The notes under the pieces: model-generated
The model's database searches: none
Seen by the model: the letters and a program-made list of their open reading frames with translations, nothing else
Told to the model about the DNA's origin: nothing
Shown here: positions 49,235 through 60,602 of the stretch, piece after piece
Position numbering within the stretch: the stretch's first letter is position 1
How the letters are laid out: every line of letters begins with the position of its first letter
Program-made: the position numbers and the translations under genes
DNA from: Lasioglossum baleicum
Lineage: Eukaryota; Arthropoda; Insecta; Hymenoptera; Halictidae
Length of the DNA: 64,000 nucleotides
Assembly: GCF_051020765.1 (NCBI RefSeq)
Contig: NW_027469314.1
Location: forward strand, 62,001-126,000
Direction: 5' to 3'

Positions 49235-51126
49235 TCGAGTAAAAACACGTGCGAGAGGATGCATCCCGCAGGCTAGTTGAGTAAAAACACGTGCGAGAGG
49301 ATGCATCCCGCAGGCTAGTCGAGTAAAAACACGTGCGAGGTTTTGTGGGATGCGCATGCGCAGGTTTTGTGGGATGCGCATGCGCAGGTTTTTTGCGATG
49401 CGCATGGCTAGTCGAGCAAAAACACGTGCGAGAGGATGCATCCCGCAGGCTAGTCGAGTAAAAACACGTGCGAGAGGATGCATCCCGCAGGCTAGTCCAG
49501 CAAAAACACGTGCGAGAGGATGCATCCCGCAGGCTAGTCGAGTAAAAACACGTGCGAGAGGATGCATCCCGCAGGCTAGTCGAGTAAAAACACGTGCGAG
49601 AGGATGCATCCTGCAGGCTAGTCGAGTAAAAACACGTGCGAGAGGATGCATCCCGCAGGCTAGTCGAGTAAAAACACGTGCGAGGTTTTGTGGGATGCGC
49701 ATGCGCAGGTTTTTTGGGATGCGCATGCGCAGGTTTTTTGGGATGCGCATGCCTAGTCGAGCAAAAACACGTGCGAGAGGATGCATCCCGCAGGCTAGTC
49801 CAGCAAAAACACGTGCGAGAGGATGCATCCCGCAGGCTAGTCGAGCAAAAACACGTGCGAGAGGATGCATCCCGCAGGGTAGTCGTGTAAAAACACGTGC
49901 GAGAGGATGCATCCGCAGGCTAGTCGAGTAAAAACACGTGCGAGAGGATGCATCCCGCAGGCTAGTCGAGTAAAAACACGTGCGAGGTTTTGTGGGATGC
50001 GCATGCGCAGGTTTTTTGGATGCGCATGGCTAGTCGAGCAAAAACACGTGCGAGAGGATGCATCCCGCAGGGTAGTCGAGTAAAAACACGTGCGAGAGGA
50101 TGCATCCCGCAGGCTAGTCGAGTAAAAACACGTGCGAGAGGATGCATCCTGCAGGCTAGTCGAGTAAAACACGTGCGAGAGGATGCATCCCGCAGGCTAG
50201 TCGAGCAAAAACACGTGCGAGAGGATGCATCCCGCAGGCTAGTCGAGCAAAAACACGTGCGAGAGGATGCATCCCGCAGGCTAGTAGAGCAAAAACACGT
50301 GCGAGAGGATGCATCCCGCAGGCTAGTCGAGTAAAAACACGTGCGAGGTTTTGTGGGATGCGCATGCCGCAGGTTTTGTGGATGCGCATGCGCAGGTTTT
50401 TTGGGATGCGCATGGCTAGTCGAGCAAAAACACGTGCGAGAGGATGCATCCCGCAGGCTAGTCGAGTAAAACACGTGCGAGAGGATGCATCCCGCAGGCT
50501 AGTCGAGTAAAAACACGTGCGAGAGGATGCATCCCGCAGGCTAGTCGAGTAAAAACACGTGCGAGAGGATGCATCCCGCAGGCTAGTCGAGTAAAAACAC
50601 GTGCGAGAGGATGCATCCCGCAGGCTAGTCGAGTAAAAACACGTGCGAGAGGATGCATCCCGCAGGCTAGTCGAGTAAAAACACGTGCGAGGTTTTGTGG
50701 GATGCGCATGCGCAGGTTTTTTGGGATGCGCATGCGCAGGTTTTTTGGGATGCGCATGCCTAGTCGAGCAAAAACACGTGCGAGAGGATGCATCCCGCAG
50801 GCTAGTCCAGCAAAAACACGTGCGAGAGGATGCATCCCGCAGGCTAGTCGAGTAAAAACACGTGCGAGAGGATGCATCCCGCAGGCTAGTCGAGTAAAAA
50901 CACGTGCGAGAGGATGCATCCTGCAGGCTAGTCGAGTAAAAACACGTGCGAGAGGATGCATCCCGCAGGCTAGTCGAGTAAAATCACGTGCGAGGTTTTG
51001 TGGGATGCGCATGCGCAGGTTTTTTGGGATGCGCATGGCTAGTCGAGCAAAACACGTGCGAGAGGATGCATCCTGCAGGCTAGTCGAGTAAAAACACGTG
51101 CGAGAGGATGCATCCCGCCTGGCTAG
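49235..51126 (+). repeat. Segment 19: epsilon of cycle 3, deletion-type indels
   Basis: It shares the internal jump of segment 14 and the GTTGAG variant (near 49278). It has one m monomer fewer than segment 14. Its irregularities are almost all losses in short homopolymers: C near 49911, G near 50019, A near 50168, G near 50379, A near 50470 and A near 51051, plus one inserted C near 50369. Confidence 0.82.
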
Positions 51127-54100
51127 TCGTGTAAAAACACGTGCGAGAGGATGCATCCCGCAGGCTAGTCGAGTAAAAACACGTGCGAGAGGATGCATCC
51201 CGCAGGCTAGTCGAGTAAAAACACGTGCGAGGTTTTGTGGGATGCGCATGCGCAGGTTTCTGTGGGATGCGCATGCGCAGGTTTTTTGGGATGCGCATGG
51301 CTAGTCGAGCAAAAACACGTGCGAGAGGATGCATCCCGCAGGGTAGTCGAGTAAAAACACGTGCGAGAGGATGCATCCCGCAGGCTAGTCGAGTAAAAAC
51401 ACGTGCGAGGTTTTGTGGGATGCGCATGCGCAGGCTTTGTGGGATGCGCATGCGCAGGTTTTTTGGGATGCGCATGGCTAGTCGAGCAAAAACACGTGCG
51501 AGGTTTTGTGGGATGCGCATGCGCAGGTTTTGTGGATGCGCATGCGCAGGTTTTTTGGGATGCGCATGGCTAGTCGAGCAAAAACACGTGAGAGAGGATG
51601 CATCCCGCAGGGTAGTCGAGCAAAAACACGTGCGAGAGGATGCATCCCGCAGGCTAGTCGAGTAAAAACACGTGCGAGAGGATGCATCCCGCAGGCTAGT
51701 CGAGCACAAACACGTGCGAGAGGATGCATCCCGCAGGCTAGTCGAGCAAAAACACGTGCGAGAGGATGCATCCCGCAGGCTAGTCGAGCAAAAACACGTG
51801 CGAGAGGATGCATCCGCAGGCTAGTCGAGTAAAAACACGTGCGAGAGGATGCATCCCGCAGGCTAGTCGAGTAAAAACACGTGCGAGGTTTTGTGGGATG
51901 CGCATGCGCAGGTTTTGTGGGATGCGCATGCGCAGGTTTTTTGGGATGCGCATGCGCAGGTTTTTTGGGATGCGCATGCATAGTCGAGCAAAAACACGTG
52001 CGAGAGGATGCATACCGCAGGCTAGTCCAGCAAAAACACGTGCGAGAGGATGCATCCCGCAGGCTAGTCGAGCAAAAACACGTGTGAGAGGATGCATCCC
52101 GCAGGCTAGTCGAGTAAAAACACGTGCGAGGTTTTGTGGGATGCGCATGCGCAGGTTTTTTGGGATGCGCATGGCTAGTCGAGCAAAAACACGTGCGAGA
52201 GGATGCATCCCGCAGGCTAGTCGAGTAAAAACACGTGCGAGAGGATGCATCCCGCAGGCTAGTCGAGTAAAAACACGTGCGAGAGGATGCATCCCGCAGG
52301 CTAGTCGAGTAAAAACACGTGCGAGAGGATGCATCCCGCAGGCTAGTCGAGTAAAAACACGTGCGAGGTTTTGTGGGATGCGCATGCGCAGGTTTTGAGG
52401 GATGCGCATGCGCAGGTTTTTTGGGATGCGCATGCGCAGGTTTTTTGGGATGCGCATGCCTAGTCGAGCAAAAACACGTGCGAGAGGATGCATCCCGCAG
52501 GCTAGTCCAGCAAAAACACGTGCGAGAGGATGCATCCCGCAGGCTAGTCGAGTAAAAACACGTGCGAGAGGATGCATCCCGCAGGCTAGTCGAGTAAAAA
52601 CACGTGCGAGAGGATGCATCCTGCAGGCTAGTCGAGTAAAAACACGTGCGAGAGGATGCATCCCGCAGGCTAGTCGAGTAAAAACACGTGCGAGGTTTTG
52701 TGGGATGCGCATGCGCAGGTTTTGTGGGATGCGCATGCGCAGGTTTTTTGGGATGCGCATGGCTAGTCGAGCAAAAACACGTGCGAGAGGATGCATCCCG
52801 CAGGGTAGTCGTGTAAAAACACGTGCGAGAGGATGCATCCCGCAGGCTAGTCGAGTAAAAACACGTGCGAGAGGATGCATCCCGCAGGCTAGTCGAGTAA
52901 AAACACGTGCGAGGTTTTGTGGGATGCGCATGCGCAGGTTTTTTGGGATGCGCATGGCTAGTCGAGCAAAAACACGTGCGAGAGGATGCATCCCGCAGGG
53001 TAGTCGAGTAAAAACACGTGCGAGAGGATGCATCCCGCAGGCTAGTCGAGTAAAAACACGTGCGAGAGGATGCATCCCGCAGGCTAGTCGAGCAAAAACA
53101 CGTGCGAGAGGATGCATCCCGCAGGCTAGTCGAGCAAAAACACGTGCGAGAGGATGCATCCCGCAGGCTAGTAGAGCAAAAACACGTGCGAGAGGATGCA
53201 TCCCGCAGGCTAGTCGAGTAAAAACACGTGCGAGGTTTTGTGGGATGCGCATGCGCAGGTTTTGTGGGATGCGCATGCGCAGGTTTTTTGGGATGCGCAT
53301 GGCTAGTCGAGCAAAAACACGTGCGAGAGGATGCATCCCGCAGGCTAGTCGAGTAAAAACACGTGCGAGAGGATGCATCCCGCAGGCTAGTCGAGTAAAA
53401 ACACGTGCGAGAGGATGCATCCCGCAGGCTAGTCGAGTAAAAACACGTGCGAGAGGATGCATCCCGCAGGCTAGTCGAGTAAAAACACGTGCGAGAGGAT
53501 GCATCCCGCAGGCTAGTCGAGTAAAAACACGTGCGAGAGGATGCATCCCGCAGGCTAGTCGAGTAAAAACACGTGCGAGGTTTTGTGGGATGCGCATGCG
53601 CAGGTTTTTTGGGATGCGCATGCGCAGGTTTTTTGGGATGCGCATGCGCAGGTTTTTTGGGATGCGCATGCCTAGTCGAGCAAAAACACGTGCGAGAGGA
53701 TGCATCCCGCAGGCTAGTCCAGCAAAAACACGTGCGAGAGGATGCATCCCGCAGGCTAGTCGAGTAAAAACACGTGCGAGAGGATGCATCCCGCAGGCTA
53801 GTCGAGTAAAAACACGTGCGAGAGGATGCATCCTGCAGGCTAGTCGAGTAAAAACACGTGCGAGAGGATGCATCCCGCAGGCTAGTCGAGTAAAAACACG
53901 TGCGAGGTTTTGTGGGATGCGCATGCGCAGGTTTTGTGGGATGCGCATGCGCAGGTTTTTTGGGATGCGCATGGCTAGTCGAGCAAAAACACGTGCGAGA
54001 GGATGCATCCCGCAGGGTAGTCGTGTAAAAACACGTGCGAGAGGATGCATCCCGCAGGCTAGTCGAGTAATAACACGTGCGAGAGGATGCATCCCGCAGG

Positions 54101-55614
54101 CTAGTCGAGTAAAAACACGTGCGAGGTTTTGTGGGATGCGCATGCGCAGGTTTTTTGGGATGCGCATGGCTAGTCGAGCAAAAACACGTGCGAGAGGATG
54201 CATCCCGCAGGGTAGTCGAGTAAAAACACGTGCGAGAGGATGCATCCCGCAGGCTAGTCGAGTAAAAACACGTGCGAGAGGATGCATCCCGCAGGCTAGT
54301 CGAGTAAAAACACGTGCGAGAGGATGCATCCCGCAGGCTAGTGGAGTAAAAACACGTGCGAGAGGATGCATCCCGCAGGCTAGTCGAGTAAAAACACGTG
54401 CGAGAGGATGCATCCCGCAGGGTAGTCGAGTAAAAACACGTGCGAGAGGATGCATCCTGCAGGCTAGTCGAGTAAAAACACGTGCGAGAGGATGCATCCC
54501 GCAGGCTAGTCGAGTAAAAACACGTGCGAGAGGATGCATCCCGCAGGCTAGTCGAGTAAAAACACGTGCGAGAGGATGCATCGCGCAGGCTAGTCGAGTA
54601 AAAACACGTGCGAGAGGATGCATCCTGCAGGCTAGTCGAGTAAAAACACGTGTGAGAGGATGCATCCCGCAGGCTAGTCGAGTAAAAACTAGTGCGAGGT
54701 TTTGTGGGATGCGCATGCGCAGGTTTTGTGGGATGCGCATGCGCAGGTTTTTTGGGATGCGCATGGCTAGTCGAGCAAAAACACGTGCGAGAGGATGCAT
54801 CCCGCAGGGTAGTCGTGTAAAAACACGTGCGAGAGGATGCATCCCGCAGGCTAGTCGAGTAAAAACACGTGCGAGAGGATGCATCCCGCAGGCTAGTCGA
54901 GTAAAAACACGTGCGAGGTTTTGTGGGATGCGCATGCGCAGGTTTTTTGGGATGCGCATGGCTAGTCGAGCAAAAACACGTGCGAGAGGATGCATCCCGC
55001 AGGGTAGTCGAGTAAAAACACGTGCGAGAGGATGCATCCCGCAGGCTAGTCGAGTAAAAACACGTGCGAGAGGATGCATCCCGCAGGCTAGTAGAGCAAA
55101 AACACGTGCGAGAGGATGCATCCCGCAGGCTAGTCGAGTAAAAACACGTGCGAGGTTTTGTGGGATGCGCATGCGCGGGTTTTGTGGGATGCGCATGCGC
55201 AGGTTTTTTGGGATGCGCATGGCTAGTCGAGCAAAAACACGTGCGAGAGGATGCATCCCGCAGGCTAGTCGAGTAAAAACACGTGCGAGAGGATGCATCC
55301 CGCAGGCTAGTCGAGTAAAAACACGTGCGAGAGGATGCATCCCGCAGGCTAGTCGAGTAAAAACACGTGCGAGAGGATGCATCCCGCAGGCTAGTCGAGT
55401 AAAAACACGTGCGAGGGTTTGTGGGATGCGCATGCGCAGGTTTTGTGGGATGCGCATGCGCAGGTTTTTTGGGATGCGCATGCCTAGTCGAGCAAAAACA
55501 CGTGCGAGAGGATGCATCCCGCAGGCTAGTCGAGTAAAAACACGTGCGAGAGGATGCATCCTGCAGGCTAGTCGAGTAAAAACACGTGCGAGAGGATGCA
55601 TCCCGCCTGGCTAG
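51127..55614 (+). repeat. Segment 20: fused A start and B end
   Basis: The A-start markers (GGCTTTGTGGG near 51433, GAGAGAGG near 51590, GCATGCATAGTC near 51979, GGTTTTGAGGG near 52392) pass through the three-c-unit block at 53577 into the B run with GTGGAG near 54342, ATCGCGC and ACTAGTGCG (54688). The B closing module follows. One block near 52134 has one c unit fewer than its A counterparts. Indels occur near 51260, 51534 and 51814 and then stop. Confidence 0.84.
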
Positions 55615-58600
55615 TCGAGTAAAAACACGTGCGAGAGGATGCATCCCGCAGGCTAGTCGAGTAAAAACACGTGCGAGAGGATGCATCCCGCAGGCTAGTC
55701 GAGTAAAAACACGTGCGAGGTTTTGTGGGATGCGCATGCGCAGGTTTTGTGGGATGCGCATGCGCAGGTTTTTTGCGATGCGCATGGCTAGTCGAGCAAA
55801 AACACGTGCGAGAGGATGCATCCCGCAGGCTAGTCGAGTAAAAACACGTGCGAGAGGATGCATCCCGCAGGCTAGTCCAGCAAAAACACGTGCGAGAGGA
55901 TGCATCCCGCAGGCTAGTCGAGTAAAAACACGTGCGAGAGGATGCATCCCGCAGGCTAGTCGAGTAAAAACACGTGCGAGAGGATGCATCCTGCAGGCTA
56001 GTCGAGTAAAAACACGTGCGAGAGGATGCATCCCGCAGGCTAGTCGAGTAAAAACACGTGCGAGGTTTTGTGGGATGCGCATGCGCAGGTTTTGTGGGAT
56101 GCGCATGCGCAGGTTTTTTGGGATGCGCATGGCTAGTCGAGCAAAAACACGTGCGAGAGGATGCATCCCGCAGGCTAGTCGAGTAAAAACACGTGCGAGA
56201 GGATGCATCCCGCAGGCTAGTCGAGTAAAAACACGTGCGAGAGGATGCATCCCGCAGGCTAGTCGAGTAAAAACACGTGCGAGAGGATGCATCCCGCAGG
56301 CTAGTCGAGTAAAAACACGTGCGAGAGGATGCATCCCGCAGGCTAGTCGAGTAAAAACACGTGCGAGAGGATGCATCCCGCAGGCTAGTCGAGTAAAAAC
56401 ACGTGCGAGGTTTTGTGGGATGCGCATGCGCAGGTTTTTTGGGATGCGCATGCGCAGGTTTTTTGGGATGCGCATGCGCAGGTTTTTTGGGATGCGCATG
56501 CCTAGTCGAGCAAAAACACGTGCGAGAGGATGCATCCCGCAGGCTAGTCCAGCAAAAACACGTGCGAGAGGATGCATCCCGCAGGCTAGTCGAGTAAAAA
56601 CACGTGCGAGAGGATGCATCCCGCAGGCTAGTCGAGTAAAAACACGTGCGAGAGGATGCATCCTGCAGGCTAGTCGAGTAAAAACACGTGCGAGAGGATG
56701 CATCCCGCAGGCTAGTCGAGTAAAAACACGTGCGAGGTTTTGTGGGATGCGCATGCGCAGGTTTTGTGGGATGCGCATGCGCAGGTTTTTTGGGATGCGC
56801 ATGGCTAGTCGAGCAAAAACACGTGCGAGAGGATGCATCCCGCAGGGTAGTCGTGTAAAAACACGTGCGAGAGGATGCATCCCGCAGGCTAGTCGAGTAA
56901 TAACACGTGCGAGAGGATGCATCCCGCAGGCTAGTCGAGTAAAAACACGTGCGAGGTTTTGTGGGATGCGCATGCGCAGGTTTTTTGGGATGCGCATGGC
57001 TAGTCGAGCAAAAACACGTGCGAGAGGATGCATCCCGCAGGGTAGTCGAGTAAAAACACGTGCGAGAGGATGCATCCCGCAGGCTAGTCGAGTAAAAACA
57101 CGTGCGAGAGGATGCATCCCGCAGGCTAGTCGAGTAAAAACACGTGCGAGAGGATGCATCCCGCAGGCTAGTGGAGTAAAAACACGTGCGAGAGGATGCA
57201 TCCCGCAGGCTAGTCGAGTAAAAACACGTGCGAGAGGATGCATCCCGCAGGGTAGTCGAGTAAAAACACGTGCGAGAGGATGCATCCTGCAGGCTAGTCG
57301 AGTAAAAACACGTGCGAGAGGATGCATCCCGCAGGCTAGTCGAGTAAAAACACGTGCGAGAGGATGCATCCCGCAGGCTAGTCGAGTAAAAACACGTGCG
57401 AGAGGATGCATCGCGCAGGCTAGTCGAGTAAAAACACGTGCGAGAGGATGCATCCTGCAGGCTAGTCGAGTAAAAACACGTGTGAGAGGATGCATCCCGC
57501 AGGCTAGTCGAGTAAAAACTAGTGCGAGGTTTTGTGGGATGCGCATGCGCAGGTTTTGTGGGATGCGCATGCGCAGGTTTTTTGGGATGCGCATGGCTAG
57601 TCGAGCAAAAACACGTGCGAGAGGATGCATCCCGCAGGGTAGTCGTGTAAAAACACGTGCGAGAGGATGCATCCCGCAGGCTAGTCGAGTAAAAACACGT
57701 GCGAGAGGATGCATCCCGCAGGCTAGTCGAGTAAAAACACGTGCGAGGTTTTGTGGGATGCGCATGCGCAGGTTTTTTGGGATGCGCATGGCTAGTCGAG
57801 CAAAAACACGTGCGAGAGGATGCATCCCGCAGGGTAGTCGAGTAAAAACACGTGCGAGAGGATGCATCCCGCAGGCTAGTCGAGTAAAAACACGTGCGAG
57901 AGGATGCATCCCGCAGGCTAGTAGAGCAAAAACACGTGCGAGAGGATGCATCCCGCAGGCTAGTCGAGTAAAAACACGTGCGAGGTTTTGTGGGATGCGC
58001 ATGCGCGGGTTTTGTGGGATGCGCATGCGCAGGTTTTTTGGGATGCGCATGGCTAGTCGAGCAAAAACACGTGCGAGAGGATGCATCCCGCAGGCTAGTC
58101 GAGTAAAAACACGTGCGAGAGGATGCATCCCGCAGGCTAGTCGAGTAAAAACACGTGCGAGAGGATGCATCCCGCAGGCTAGTCGAGTAAAAACACGTGC
58201 GAGAGGATGCATCCCGCAGGCTAGTCGAGTAAAAACACGTGCGAGGGTTTGTGGGATGCGCATGCGCAGGTTTTGTGGGATGCGCATGCGCAGGTTTTTT
58301 GGGATGCGCATGCCTAGTCGAGCAAAAACACGTGCGAGAGGATGCATCCCGCAGGCTAGTCGAGTAAAAACACGTGCGAGAGGATGCATCCTGCAGGCTA
58401 GTCGAGTAAAAACACGTGCGAGAGGATGCATCCCGCCTGGCTAGTCGAGTAAAAACACGTGCGAGAGGATGCATCCCGCAGGCTAGTCGAGTAAAAACAC
58501 GTGCGAGAGGATGCATCCCGCAGGCTAGTCGAGTAAAAACACGTGCGAGGTTTTGTGGGATGCGCATGCGCAGGTTTTGTGGGATGCGCATGCGCAGGTT

Positions 58601-58910
58601 TTTTGCGATGCGCATGGCTAGTCGAGCAAAAACACGTGCGAGAGGATGCATCCCGCAGGCTAGTCGAGTAAAAACACGTGCGAGAGGATGCATCCCGCAG
58701 GCTAGTCCAGCAAAAACACGTGCGAGAGGATGCATCCCGCAGGCTAGTCGAGTAAAAACACGTGCGAGAGGATGCATCCCGCAGGCTAGTCGAGTAAAAA
58801 CACGTGCGAGAGGATGCATCCTGCAGGCTAGTCGAGTAAAAACACGTGCGAGAGGATGCATCCCGCAGGCTAGTCGAGTAAAAACACGTGCGAGGTTTTG
58901 TGGGATGCGC
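53190..58910 (+). repeat. 2,830-bp tandem duplication (two copies)
   Basis: Block heads at 53577 and 56407, the GAGTAATAACACG variant near 54066 and 56896, ACTAGTGCG at 54688 and 57518, the CCTGG junctions ending at 55614 and 58444, and GCGATGCGC near 55774 and 58604 are all 2,830 bp apart. The match starts in the monomer run near 53.19 kb. It ends near 58.91 kb, where a T-type c unit replaces the G-type. Confidence 0.88.
55615..58444 (+). repeat. Segment 21: tandem duplicate beginning with epsilon start
   Basis: It opens like epsilon (GCGATGCGC near 55774, TCCAGC, CCTGC), then continues as A-middle and B-end sequence identical in order to segment 20. GTGGAG near 57172 and ACTAGTGCG at 57518 lie exactly 2,830 bp after their partners, equal to the segment length. 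Confidence 0.85.
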
Positions 58911-60602
58911 ATGCGCAGGTTTTTTGGGATGCGCATGCGCAGGTTTTTTGGGATGCGCATGCCTAGTCGAGCAAAAACACGTGCGAGAGGATGCATCCCG
59001 CAGGCTAGTCCAGCAAAAACACGTGCGAGAGGATGCATCCCGCAGGCTAGTCGAGTAAAAACACGTGCGAGAGGATGCATCCCGCAGGCTAGTCGAGTAA
59101 AAACACGTGCGAGAGGATGCATCCTGCAGGCTAGTCGAGTAAAAACACGTGCGAGAGGATGCATCCCGCAGGCTAGTCGAGTAAAAACACGTGCGAGGTT
59201 TTGTGGGATGCGCATGCGCAGGTTTTGTGGGATGCGCATGCGCAGGTTTTTTGGGATGCGCATGGCTAGTCGAGCAAAAACACGTGCGAGAGGATGCATC
59301 CCGCAGGGTAGTCGTGTAAAAACACGTGCGAGAGGATGCATCCCGCAGGCTAGTCGAGTAAAAACACGTGCGAGAGGATGCATCCCGCAGGCTAGTCGAG
59401 TAAAAACACGTGCGAGGTTTTGTGGGATGCGCATGCGCAGGTTTTTTGGGATGCGCATGGCTAGTCGAGCAAAAACACGTGCGAGAGGATGCATCCCGCA
59501 GGGTAGTCGAGTAAAAACACGTGCGAGAGGATGCATCCCGCAGGCTAGTCGAGTAAAAACACGTGCGAGAGGATGCATCCTGCAGGCTAGTCGAGTAAAA
59601 ACACGTGCGAGAGGATGCATCCCGCAGGCTAGTCGAGCAAAAACACGTGCGAGAGGATGCATCCCGCAGGCTAGTCGAGCAAAAACACGTGCGAGAGGAT
59701 GCATCCCGCAGGCTAGTAGAGCAAAAACACGTGCGAGAGGATGCATCCCGCAGGCTAGTCGAGTAAAAACACGTGCGAGGTTTTGTGGGATGCGCATGCG
59801 CAGGTTTTGTGGGATGCGCATGCGCAGGTTTTTTGGGATGCGCATGGCTAGTCGAGCAAAAACACGTGCGAGAGGATGCATCCCGCAGGCTAGTCGAGTA
59901 AAAACACGTGCGAGAGGATGCATCCCGCAGGCTAGTCGAGTAAAAACACGTGCGAGAGGATGCATCCCGCAGGCTAGTCGAGTAAAAACACGTGCGAGAG
60001 GATGCATCCCGCAGGCTAGTCGAGTAAAAACACGTGCGAGAGGATGCATCCCGCAGGCTAGTCGAGTAAAAACACGTGCGAGAGGATGCATCCCGCAGGC
60101 TAGTCGAGTAAAAACACGTGCGAGAGGATGCATCCCGCAGGCTAGTCGAGTAAAAACACGTGCGAGGTTTTGTGGGATGCGCATGCGCAGGTTTTTTGGG
60201 ATGCGCATGCGCAGGTTTTTTGGGATGCGCATGCCTAGTCGAGCAAAAACACGTGCGAGAGGATGCATCCCGCAGGCTAGTCCAGCAAAAACACGTGCGA
60301 GAGGATGCATCCCGCAGGCTAGTCGAGTAAAAACACGTGCGAGAGGATGCATCCCGCAGGCTAGTCGAGTAAAAACACGTGCGAGAGGATGCATCCTGCA
60401 GGCTAGTCGAGTAAAAACACGTGCGAGAGGATGCATCCCGCAGGCTAGTCGAGTAAAATCACGTGCGAGGTTTTGTGGGATGCGCATGCGCAGGTTTTTT
60501 GGGATGCGCATGGCTAGTCGAGCAAAAACACGTGCGAGAGGATGCATCCTGCAGGCTAGTCGAGTAAAAACACGTGCGAGAGGATGCATCCCGCCTGGCT
60601 AG
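58445..60602 (+). repeat. Segment 22: epsilon of cycle 4
   Basis: It has the same length and order as segment 7 (15953-18110) at a constant offset of 42,492 bp. This includes the GCGATGCGC hallmark, TAGTAGAGC, the run of eight m units and the ATCACGTG monomer at 60458. I saw no base difference by eye, which is striking for copies 42 kb apart. Confidence 0.87.

Larger units (their letters stand above)
37515..51126 (+). repeat. Macro-cycle 3 (13,612 bp)
   Basis: The order is A (with B-type insert), gamma, delta, B, epsilon, with junctions at 42617, 44086, 45487, 49234 and 51126. From about 41.3 kb the cycle repeats the sequence 13.58 kb upstream almost unit for unit. The gene-free content is entirely satellite. 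Confidence 0.83.
27745..54700 (+). repeat. ~13.58-kb tandem duplication (two copies)
   Basis: Paired markers are offset by 13,579 to 13,664 bp: GAGTCAAAAC 28558/42139, junctions 30504/44086, 31907/45487, 35570/49234 and 37514/51126, the three-c-unit block 39998/53577, and ACTAGTGCG 41109/54688. The first copy covers about 27.7-41.3 kb and the second about 41.3-54.7 kb. The small offset changes are accounted for by single m or c unit gains and losses and by single-base indels. The GATAATG variant is private to the two copies. Confidence 0.85.
51127..60602 (+). repeat. Macro-cycle 4, contracted (9,476 bp)
   Basis: It starts and ends with the CCTGG junction followed by TCGTG but holds only three segments (4,488, 2,830 and 2,158 bp). 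The gamma and delta hallmarks GATGCATGCCGC and CCGGGCTAG are absent. A runs directly into the B end. It is interpreted as A/B fusion with loss of the intervening segments, followed by a tandem duplication. Confidence 0.82.

Noticed and set aside
51478..58431. Minus-strand open frame of about 2,317 codons as a giant gene
   Set aside because: It is the shadow of the satellite on the other strand, crosses several duplication junctions, and changes frame-specific repeat (HPLARV type to DASSRT type) where the register slips.
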